Assembly: GCA_035278025.1 (NCBI GenBank)
Contig: DATEJK010000193.1
Location: forward strand, 14,478 to 78,477
Length of the DNA stretch: 64,000 nucleotides
Source: JAICWP01 sp035278025
Lineage (GTDB): Bacteria; Acidobacteriota; Terriglobia; Terriglobales; Acidobacteriaceae
Direction: 5' to 3'
Below are positions 43,543-50,890 of this stretch, piece by piece (the stretch's first letter is position 1; each line of letters starts with the position of its first letter). The notes beneath the pieces were generated by a model that saw only the letters and a list, made by a program, of their open reading frames with translations, was not told where the DNA came from and searched no databases. The position numbers were made by a program, and so were the translations under genes.

Positions 43543-43903
43543 TCAGCTCCGTAAATCAAGCGCGAGGGTCAGGCTTTAAGGGGGAGGAATTTTTCATCCC
43601 CCAAACTTGATACAAGTTATTGAAATTAGACGCAGTTAGCGGAACTCGACCCGAATTCTATTCTAGCATAACGCGGGTGATTTTTGAGCCCCAAAGTTGG
43701 GGGTATCTTGAGGCGCAACAGGATAAAAATCAGCGACTTACAGACATTATTTTCCGCCAGAGATACTGAGGCATGGAGGGGACCAAGCGATTCAGAATTA
43801 TGGGGCCGAGGGGCGTCTCGCGTCTGCGCAAGCTGCCCCGCCCGACACAAGCCCGTCAAACGAGCTAGCTTTCCCTGTGGCGTGCCTCTGAGCTGAAGAC
43901 GAA
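43543..43903. promoter_or_regulatory. gyrB upstream region: promoter and two GC hairpins
   Basis: On the minus strand TGCTAGAAT (43668-43660) is an extended -10; the -35 is poor. The transcript would have a leader of about 110 bases carrying a hairpin, GGGGGA/TCCCCC (43580-43602). Upstream, CCCCAAAGTTGGGG (43689-43702) is a second dyad. The leader also repeats a CCCCAAAC/GTTG-like motif. The rest, up to mscL, has no gene that I can support. Confidence 0.5.
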
Positions 43904-44326
43904 CTAGACCGCCTTCGCCCGCACCTCCGTCAACGCACTGGTGCAGAAGGCACAGCGGCGGGCGTCAATGGGAATTTCGCTCAGACAGTCAGGGCACTTC
44001 TTGGTGGTGGGATCGGCGGGCGGCTCCTTGCGCGCGCGCGAAACCAATGCATTGATGGGCGTGACCACGAAGAAGTACACCGCGGCGGCAATGAGCACGA
44101 ATGACACTACGGCATTGATGAAGTCGCCGTAAAGGAACGTGCTGTTATTGATGGTGAAGCTGAGCGCGCCGAAGTCTGGCTTGCCTACTATGGCGGCGAT
44201 AAACGGAGTAAGCAGGTCCTTAACAAACGAAGTAACCACGGTGCCGAAAGCGGCGCCGATAACCACGCCAACAGCCAAATCCACTACACTGCCCCGCAGC
44301 ACGAACTGCCGAAAGCCTTTGAGCAT
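43904..44326 (-). CDS. mscL: Large-conductance mechanosensitive channel with C-terminal zinc ribbon
   Basis: 140 residues beginning MLKGFRQFVLRGSVVDLAVG. MscL opens under membrane tension to release solutes on osmotic downshock. Both membrane helices (about 13-37 and 72-98) and the N-terminal amphipathic helix are normal. After the second helix the protein ends in CPDC and CAFC (111-114, 125-128), a two-CxxC zinc ribbon in place of the usual helical bundle. Start ATG 44326 is chosen by family; the longer frame to 44485 has no conserved residues. Confidence 0.93.
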   Translation of the reverse strand: MLKGFRQFVLRGSVVDLAVGVVIGAAFGTVVTSFVKDLLTPFIAAIVGKPDFGALSFTINNSTFLYGDFINAVVSFVLIAAAVYFFVVTPINALVSRARKEPPADPTTKKCPDCLSEIPIDARRCAFCTSALTEVRAKAV

Positions 44327-44417
44327 GGCGCACCCCCTGAGGCGGGTAGAGTAGCCCCGCACGGGCGGGACGTCAAATGCAAGGATCACCGGCAAGAGTG
44401 AGGAACTTGTCCCCAGG

Positions 44418-45353
44418 CTAGTGGGCGTGTTCGCCAGGTTGTTCGTGACCGGAAGTGGGGACAACGCAGCCATGGGCAACGTCACAGACCACGTGCTCGA
44501 ACTGGATGGTGGTGTGGTAGATGCGGAAGTGGTTGCGCAACTTGTCCTTGACCTCGTTCAGGATGCGTTCGCTGGCCGAGGGCGGAATATCAGCGATGCT
44601 GATGTGGCAAGAGAGGGCGTGAGTTTCCGAGCCGATGCTCCAGACGTGCAGGTCGTGCACGTCATTGACGCCGTCAATGCCGGCAATAGCGGCGGTGATG
44701 TGTTCGAGTTCCATGCCCCGAGGAGTGCCTTCCAGGAGAATATTCAGGCTCTCACGGACAATGCCGACGGCTGACCACAGGATGAGCACACCTATACCGA
44801 AGGAAAGGGCGGAGTCAATCCAGACATAGCCCGTGGCCAGAATAGCGAAACCGCCTGCGATCACGGCGGCGGTGGAGAGCGTGTCGCCGAACTCGTGCAG
44901 GAAGGCGCTGCGGATATTCAAGTCATGGCTGCTGCCGTAGAGCAGCCAGGCGATCGCGCCATTCAGCAGCACGCCCAGCGCAGCCACCCAAATCATTACT
45001 CGGGCATGAATGGCGGCCGGGAAGAACAGGCGGTGGAAGGCTTCATAAAAAATGACAAAGGAGATGACGACCAGGCCCATGGCGTTAAGGAAGGCGGCCA
45101 GGACACCGGCCCGGGAGTAGCCATAGGTCTTGGTGGGACTGGGCGGACGCTGCTGCAGGTAAACAGCGCCCAGCGATAGCAACAAGGCCAGGAAGTCGGA
45201 GGCGTTATGGCCGGCTTCCGAGAGCAGGGCCAAGCTGTGGGCCTTAATCCCGGCAACGATGAGCAGAGCGATGTAAGCGAGAGTAAGACCGAGTGAGATG
45301 CGCAGCACGCGGGAGGGCTCATGGGCATGGGTATGGCCGTTGTGCGCGTGCAT
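44418..45353 (-). CDS. Cation diffusion facilitator (Zn/Co/Cd efflux)
   Basis: 311 residues with a His-rich N-terminus (MHAHNGHTHAHEPS) and six membrane helices. CDF proteins exchange Zn2+ for protons. Metal site residues are seen: SEAGHNASD (helix 2) and HEFGDTLS (helix 5, with His and Asp). The C-terminal cytoplasmic domain (about 210-295) has HDLHVWSIGSETHALSCHI. A second His-rich end (HEQPGEHAH) follows. Length is typical for CzcD-like members. It follows mscL on the same strand by about 90 bases. Confidence 0.92.
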   Translation of the reverse strand: MHAHNGHTHAHEPSRVLRISLGLTLAYIALLIVAGIKAHSLALLSEAGHNASDFLALLLSLGAVYLQQRPPSPTKTYGYSRAGVLAAFLNAMGLVVISFVIFYEAFHRLFFPAAIHARVMIWVAALGVLLNGAIAWLLYGSSHDLNIRSAFLHEFGDTLSTAAVIAGGFAILATGYVWIDSALSFGIGVLILWSAVGIVRESLNILLEGTPRGMELEHITAAIAGIDGVNDVHDLHVWSIGSETHALSCHISIADIPPSASERILNEVKDKLRNHFRIYHTTIQFEHVVCDVAHGCVVPTSGHEQPGEHAH

Positions 45354-45660
45354 AGGACCAGTCTAATTTCGGAAACAGAGCGGTTCAATAGCACCTTTGG
45401 GAATTGACGTTGCGAGTTCAGCTGAAGGGTAAGGTCCTTGACCTGGACGGGGCTGGCTCGCCACTCGGCTCATGATGACCCTCTCTATTAGGAACTTGGG
45501 CCCGCACGAAGCAGAGTGGCCTTGCCGGCAAGGGCAAACCCCGGGCGCATTCCAGCACCTAACTCAACAGCTGAATCAACTGATGGCCGAAGCTACCTTG
45601 GCGCTCCCTTCGTCGCGAGCAGAGACTCGCAATCGCCAAAAAATTCAGGAGAAAAGTTGT

Positions 45661-46830
45661 ATGAAAATACATTCGTTGCTGTTCACTCTGGGCTTGGCAA
45701 TGGCTACGACCTATGGTCTAGCGCAGACCGGGTCGCAGGCGGGTCAGTACCCGTCGAGTCAGTCGCCCACCACGCAACAACAGCCGAGCACACAGTCGCC
45801 CCCGAGCACCACGACTCCGGATCAGGGCCAGACCACCGCACCGGACCAGACCTCGCCCAGTTCAGCAGCCAACGCTCCGGACAACGACGCCTTGCAGCAG
45901 CAGGTACAGCAAAAGCTTTCCACTGAGCCGGCGCTGAAAGACGTGCAGGCAGAGGCCAAGAAAGGCGTGGTCACTCTGAGCGGAACGGTGGCTTCCAAAG
46001 CCGACCGCAAACACGCCGAAGAGCTGGCCAAATCAGTTCCGGGGGTTAAGAAGGTTCACGCCAAACTGAAGGTGAATTCGAAGATGGCGCCGACCACCTC
46101 CGGAGCGGCGGAAGCTCCGGCGCCGAGCGCGGCCGGAAGCGAAGCGGGCAACACCGAAGCTCAGGCCGGGGTCCAGCAGGGAAACCAAGAGCCGGGGAGC
46201 ATGAGCAGCGCCACTGAACCGCCCAACGCCCAGCAAGGCACGGAGAACCGCTCCGCCGAGGCGGGTGCTGGCGCGCAATCCCAGCAAAGCCCCGGAACGG
46301 CTCAGACTGAGCCTGGTCAGACGCAGCCGGGCATGACCCAGCAAGGCGTGCAAACCCCTAACCAGCAGGGCAATAATCAGGCTGAACCTGGCCAGACGCA
46401 GCCCGGCATGCAAACGCCGAACGCGGAAAGCAACAATCAGATGGGCACCACTCAGAACGGGCCCCAGATCCAGTCTGAGATCCAGAATGCTCTGCAACAG
46501 CAGGGCACGCTTTCCGGAAGCAACATCCAGGTCAACGTCACGGACACCAACGTTGAGCTGACGGGAACCGTGGCCACGCCCGACCAGAAGCAAACGGCGG
46601 AGCGCATAGCGGGTTCCTACGCCGGCAACCGGCGGGTAGTAAACCACATCACGGTGAGTTCGCTGAGCGGGCAGACGGGCGGGGAAAACCCGGGCACGCC
46701 GGCCACGACCCAGCCGCAAACCATGCCGGGAGAGGGCAATGTAAATCCGCAAACCCCGCCGCGGCAGACGCCTCCGCCGCAGCAGCAAAAGCCGCCCATG
46801 TCGGAGACGCCTCCCCAACCGCAGCGGTAA
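45661..46830 (+). CDS. Secreted protein with two BON domains and Gln/Pro-rich linkers
   Basis: 389 residues from ATG 45661 with AGGAG nearby; the longer frame to 45472 is unlikely. Signal peptide MKIHSLLFTLGLAMATTYGL. BON domain 1 (about 75-145; DVQAEAKKGVVTLSGTV) and BON domain 2 (about 275-345; VNVTDTNVELTGTVATPDQ) bind phospholipid in OsmY and related periplasmic proteins. They are joined by a degenerate PGQTQPGMT/QTPNQQGNNQ-type repeat, and a Pro/Gln-rich tail ends the protein. Probably an envelope-stress protein. A terminator follows. Confidence 0.87.
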   Translation: MKIHSLLFTLGLAMATTYGLAQTGSQAGQYPSSQSPTTQQQPSTQSPPSTTTPDQGQTTAPDQTSPSSAANAPDNDALQQQVQQKLSTEPALKDVQAEAKKGVVTLSGTVASKADRKHAEELAKSVPGVKKVHAKLKVNSKMAPTTSGAAEAPAPSAAGSEAGNTEAQAGVQQGNQEPGSMSSATEPPNAQQGTENRSAEAGAGAQSQQSPGTAQTEPGQTQPGMTQQGVQTPNQQGNNQAEPGQTQPGMQTPNAESNNQMGTTQNGPQIQSEIQNALQQQGTLSGSNIQVNVTDTNVELTGTVATPDQKQTAERIAGSYAGNRRVVNHITVSSLSGQTGGENPGTPATTQPQTMPGEGNVNPQTPPRQTPPPQQQKPPMSETPPQPQR

Positions 46831-46852
46831 GTTAGGTTGAAGTCAAAGATAA

Positions 46853-46885
46853 AAAGGGCGGCCCGAAAGCGGGCCGCCTTTTCTT
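46853..46885. terminator. Bidirectional terminator between the BON gene and hemB
   Basis: AAGGGCGGCCCG pairs with CGGGCCGCCTT around AAAG; TTTTCTTT follows on the plus strand. The minus-strand side also ends in TTTTTAT, so it can serve both convergent genes. Confidence 0.88.
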
Positions 46886-46901
46886 TCCCCGCCCTGCTCT
46901 T

Positions 46902-47972
46902 CTATGCGAGGAGGCGGGCGGCGTCTTTGGCGTAGTAGGTGAGAATAATATCGGCGCCGGCGCGGCGGATAGAAGTGAGCGACTCCATCATGACGCGCTC
47001 GCGATCAATCCAGTGGTTGCGGGCGGCGGCCTCGATCATGGCGTACTCGCCGGAAACCTGATAGGCGGCCAGGGGAACATCGAAGCGGGCGCGGGCGGCG
47101 GCCAGGACATCGAGATAAGGCATAGCGGGCTTGACCATGACCATGTCCGCGCCTTCCTCCAGGTCGAGCTCGATTTCGCGCATCGCTTCGCGCAGGTTGG
47201 CGGGGTCCATCTGATAGCTGCGGCGGTCGCCGAACTGGGGCGTGGAGTCGGCGGCTTCGCGGAAAGGACCATAGAATCCGGAAGCAAATTTGGCGGCGTA
47301 CGAAAGAATTGGGGCATTGATGAGCCCGGCTTCATCGAGAGCCTTGCGGATGGCGGCGACGCGGCCATCCATCATGTCGGAGGGAGCGACAATGTCCACG
47401 CCGGCGCGCACCAGAGAAACAGAGGTGCGGGCGAGGAGCTCGAGGGTGGCGTCGTTCACGATCTCGTAATCGGCGCTGGGATGAGTGGCGGTAGGCTGCG
47501 CCTTATGCTTGGTCTTTACAGTAACGACTCTGCCGGCGGCTGCGCCAAGCGATTGCGGCACACCCAACTGCTTCACAACCCCACAGTGGCCGTGCGACAT
47601 GTACTCGCACAGGCAGACATCGCCTAGGATGATGAGCTCAGGGAGCTCACTCTTGATGGCGCGGGCGGCCTGCTGCACAATCCCCTCGTCCGCCCAGGCG
47701 CCCGTAGCCACCTCATCCTTCTTTTCCGGCAGGCCGAATAGAATCACCGCCGGCACTCCCAGCGACTTGGCTTCCCGTGCCTCTTTCACCGCTTCGTCTA
47801 CCGACAGGTTGCCCACCCCCGGCATGGAGCGCACTTCCTTGCGCACACCCTCTCCGGGACAAACAAACATGGGATAAACCAAGCTCTCGGGGCTGAGCCG
47901 GGTTTCGCGCACCATGGAGCGCAGGGGCTCGGTGCGGCGCAGACGGCGCATGCGGGTGATGGGGAATGCCAT
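46902..47972 (-). CDS. hemB: Porphobilinogen synthase (delta-aminolevulinate dehydratase)
   Basis: 356 residues. HemB condenses two 5-aminolevulinates to porphobilinogen in heme synthesis. Zinc-site cysteines GDVCLCEYMSHGHCG (120, 122, 130), Schiff-base lysines in SYAAKFASGFYGPF and MVMVKPAMPYLD, and AGVDIVAPSDMMDGRV are present. Between GHCG and DYEIVNDATLELL there is an extra stretch of about 35 residues (about 134-168) that most HemB proteins lack. The reading frame through it is intact. It sits alone. Confidence 0.95.
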   Translation of the reverse strand: MAFPITRMRRLRRTEPLRSMVRETRLSPESLVYPMFVCPGEGVRKEVRSMPGVGNLSVDEAVKEAREAKSLGVPAVILFGLPEKKDEVATGAWADEGIVQQAARAIKSELPELIILGDVCLCEYMSHGHCGVVKQLGVPQSLGAAAGRVVTVKTKHKAQPTATHPSADYEIVNDATLELLARTSVSLVRAGVDIVAPSDMMDGRVAAIRKALDEAGLINAPILSYAAKFASGFYGPFREAADSTPQFGDRRSYQMDPANLREAMREIELDLEEGADMVMVKPAMPYLDVLAAARARFDVPLAAYQVSGEYAMIEAAARNHWIDRERVMMESLTSIRRAGADIILTYYAKDAARLLA

Positions 47973-48155
47973 GGGGAAATCTTAGCACCCCGGTAAACAT
48001 GCGGGGGTGATGGAGATCACAGGGGGAATTGACGATTGAAAATTGCGAATTGCCGAATAAGAACCCATCTCGCGGCCAGTCATTCGGAGGGCGACGCGTC
48101 ATCCCAATGGCGCTTCCGACTCCACGGACCTTGCGTTCTGCCCCTAGCCAAACAC

Positions 48156-48218
48156 AAGGCCCTTCGACCCCGCAGCCCGATCCGCCAGCGAATCGGTTTG
48201 CTTCGCTCAGGATGACAG
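48156..48218. repeat. Dispersed element copy, CCTTCGAC ... CGCTCAGGATGACAG type
   Basis: The copy begins AAGGCCCTTCGAC and ends CGCTCAGGATGACAG, with GATCCGC...GCGAATCGG inside. It sits 20 bases before the mutS2 start. The same ends occur at 53800-53858 with a different core and, more degraded, at 60218-60272. Confidence 0.6.
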
Positions 48219-48238
48219 GGTTGTTTTAGGATGAGGGA

Positions 48239-50818
48239 ATGCCGGAGCCGCTAAAGCACAGCAGCGTGCGCGTGCTGGAATTCGAAGGCGTGCGGGAAAT
48301 GCTGCGCGGGTACGCCTCTTCGCCCCTGGGCCAGGGGCGGGTCGCGGCTCTGGCGCCTTCGGCCGACCGCGCATGGATCGAGCGCCAGCAGGCGATGGCG
48401 GAAGAAGTGCGCGAATTCCGTCGAGTGGGTGGGGATTTCGATTTCTCCGGACTAAGCGAGCCAAGCCCGCTGGTGCAGAAAGCGCGGATTGAAGGCGCTG
48501 CTCTAGAGCCAGGCGAGCTGCGGGAGATCGTTGCCGTAGTGGACCGGGCAGCGGAGTGGCGGGAGATCGCGCTGCAGCCCCCGGCAATGAAAGTTGTGGG
48601 GCGGGCGCCCCTTCGGCAGGCTCAGGGCGGACTCTCGCCCGCGAGCCCAGCCGAGGGTGGCTGGGCGTACGCAAGTTCGGTTTGGCCGGGCATCGCCCAG
48701 CTTTCCACGGGCATTGTGGACTTCACCGAGCTGCTGCGCTTTTTCCGCAACAAGATTCTGCCCGACGGCACCCTGGATGACCGGGCTTCACCCCAGCTGG
48801 CGGCCATCCGCCGGGAAATCGAAAAACAGAAGCGGCTGATCCACGAGTCCCTGCACGGCTACCTGCGGCGCCTTTCCGAAGGTGGCGTAGTGCAGGAAGA
48901 GCTGGTCACCATTCGCGGCGAGCGCTTCGTGATTCCGGTGAAGAGCGAGCAGAAGCGGCGGGTGAACGGGGTGGTGCACGGCGTGAGTTCCAGCGGCCAG
49001 ACGGTTTTCGTGGAGCCGCTGGAGACCATTGAGCAGAACAACGAACTGGTGCGCCTGCTGGAGGAAGAGCAGGCGGAGATTCACCGCATCCTGCTGGAGA
49101 TGACCCGGCGCGTCGGTGCGCTGGCAGATTCCATCCTTGCGGCCATCGAGACGATGGCAGAGCTGGAGTTGCAGTTCACGAAGGCGAGATTCGCGGATGA
49201 GTACGGGTGTGTGACGGTGAGCCTGGGAGGGCAGGACGCCCTCCCAACGGCCGGCGGGACGCCGGCGCTACGGGCTATGGCGCTGCACAATGCCCGCCAC
49301 CCGCTGCTTGAGCGGAACCTCAAGCCCAGGGGCGGCAGAGTGGTGCCGATCAGAGTTGAACTGGGAGGCGGGCTAGGCCTGCCCGGGCAGCCGGGGGCGG
49401 CTGTCCCCACGCAGCTGATCATTACCGGGCCCAATACGGGCGGGAAGACGGTAGCGATTAAGACTATCGGGCTGCTGGTGCTGATGGCGCAGGCGGGGAT
49501 GCCGGTGCCGGCAGAGCGGGCAGAGCTGCCGGTATTTGACGCAGTGCTGGCCGACATTGGCGACTACCAATCCATCGAACAGAATCTTTCGACCTTTTCC
49601 GCGCATGTCACCAACATTGACTTCATCTCGCGCACGGCAACGTCGGACTCGCTGGTCTTGCTGGACGAACTGGGGTCGGCGACGGATCCGGAAGAGGGGG
49701 CAGCGCTGGCGGTAGCCATCGCGGATCACTTCCGGCATCTGGGGGCATTGACGGTGATCTCCACCCACCATACTTCGCTCAAGGTATATGCCGCCAACAC
49801 CGCCGGCGTGCTCAACGCGGCGGTAGGTTTCGACGAAGGCACGCTGCAGCCTACGTACGAGCTGAAGGTTGGAGTACCGGGGGCGTCGGCGGGAATCAAT
49901 ATCGCGCAGCGGTTGGGGCTCAATCCTGCGATCATTCAGGGGGCGCGGAGGCGGCTGGGCACGCAGGCGCAGGACGTGGGGCGGTTTCTGGACCGCCTGC
50001 ACGCTGAATTGCGCGAAGCCGAAGGCGAGCGCCTGAAACTGCAGTCCCGGGAGCAGGAGCTGGCTCGCGAGCGGGGGAGGCTGGAAACGGAGGGCATGAA
50101 AGAGCAGCGCGCCAAGGTGCGGGAGATGGAGAAGAAACTGGAGAGCGTGCTGCGCGATTTCGAGTACCAGGCGCGGGAGACGGTGGCGGCGGTGCAGGAA
50201 CGGGCCGCGGCATTAAAGCTTTCGAAGGATGCGGAGCGGCGGATTGCCCGTTTGCGGCGGGAATTCAAAGAGCAGTTTGACTCGGCGGTGGTGGCACATC
50301 ATACCGGTGCCCATGTGGGCGATCCGCACGCGCGTCCCCAGGAGGTGCAGCACGTGGCCGAGGGCGATACGGTAAAGCTGAAGTCGCTGGGGCGGACGGC
50401 GGTGGTCAAGCGCAAGCTGGAGGGCGGAGGCTACGAGGTGGAAATCGGCACCATGAAAATGCGGGTGCCGCAGGACGACATTGCGCAGCTGCTGGCGCGG
50501 GCGGCGGATAACCCGGTAGCGGCGGCGCGCGCCCGAGGGATCTCAGTCAAGCTGGAAAAGGAAGCTTTGAGTGTCCCGTCGGAAATCAACGTGATTGGAC
50601 AGACTGTAGACCAGGCTACCAGCGAGGTGGAGAAGTTCATTGACCGGGCTTTTCTGGCGGGGCTGCAACGGGTGCGCGTAGTGCATGGCAGCGGCATGGG
50701 AATCTTGCGCAAGTCGCTGCGTCAAATGCTGCGGCAACATCCCCAGGTAGCATCGGTTAGCGAGCCGTCGCAGAATGAAGGTGGCGGCGGCGCCACGGTA
50801 GTGGAACTGAAGGTTTGA
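48239..50818 (+). CDS. mutS2: MutS2 (endonuclease/ribosome-rescue ATPase) with in-frame repeat insertions
   Basis: 859 residues against about 785 in most MutS2. MutS2 is an ATPase clamp that suppresses recombination or splits collided ribosomes. After the clamp part (to about 360) are the Walker A loop GPNTGGKT, the ABC-like DYQSIEQNLSTFSAHV, LLDELGSATDPEEGAALA (Walker B) and a coiled region. The C-terminal Smr domain (about 780-859; INVIGQTVDQATSEVEKFID and VRVVHGSGMGIL) is complete. Two palindromic insertions read through in frame: about residues 121-143 and 329-343. No start ambiguity: ATG 48239. Confidence 0.93.
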   Translation: MPEPLKHSSVRVLEFEGVREMLRGYASSPLGQGRVAALAPSADRAWIERQQAMAEEVREFRRVGGDFDFSGLSEPSPLVQKARIEGAALEPGELREIVAVVDRAAEWREIALQPPAMKVVGRAPLRQAQGGLSPASPAEGGWAYASSVWPGIAQLSTGIVDFTELLRFFRNKILPDGTLDDRASPQLAAIRREIEKQKRLIHESLHGYLRRLSEGGVVQEELVTIRGERFVIPVKSEQKRRVNGVVHGVSSSGQTVFVEPLETIEQNNELVRLLEEEQAEIHRILLEMTRRVGALADSILAAIETMAELELQFTKARFADEYGCVTVSLGGQDALPTAGGTPALRAMALHNARHPLLERNLKPRGGRVVPIRVELGGGLGLPGQPGAAVPTQLIITGPNTGGKTVAIKTIGLLVLMAQAGMPVPAERAELPVFDAVLADIGDYQSIEQNLSTFSAHVTNIDFISRTATSDSLVLLDELGSATDPEEGAALAVAIADHFRHLGALTVISTHHTSLKVYAANTAGVLNAAVGFDEGTLQPTYELKVGVPGASAGINIAQRLGLNPAIIQGARRRLGTQAQDVGRFLDRLHAELREAEGERLKLQSREQELARERGRLETEGMKEQRAKVREMEKKLESVLRDFEYQARETVAAVQERAAALKLSKDAERRIARLRREFKEQFDSAVVAHHTGAHVGDPHARPQEVQHVAEGDTVKLKSLGRTAVVKRKLEGGGYEVEIGTMKMRVPQDDIAQLLARAADNPVAAARARGISVKLEKEALSVPSEINVIGQTVDQATSEVEKFIDRAFLAGLQRVRVVHGSGMGILRKSLRQMLRQHPQVASVSEPSQNEGGGGATVVELKV
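48601..48666. repeat. Palindromic insertion 1 inside mutS2
   Basis: GCGGGCG (48601-48607) pairs with CGCCCGC (48636-48642), and GCCCAGCC (48645-48652) pairs with GGCTGGGC (48659-48666). It contains CCTTCGGCAGGCTCAGGGCG, a motif like the dispersed element. The 22 encoded residues have no counterpart in standard MutS2. Confidence 0.65.
49225..49266. repeat. Palindromic insertion 2 inside mutS2
   Basis: GGGAGGGC (49225-49232) pairs with GCCCTCCC (49238-49245), then GCCGGCG (49250-49256) with CGCCGGC (49260-49266). The encoded QDALPTAGGTPALRA is atypical and lies between conserved clamp segments. Confidence 0.65.
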
Positions 50819-50890
50819 CCCCCGCCTGCTGCCCGCGATTGACAAGAGTCGAAACAGAGGTCACGATTACGCCTGCCTGAGAATGCGACC

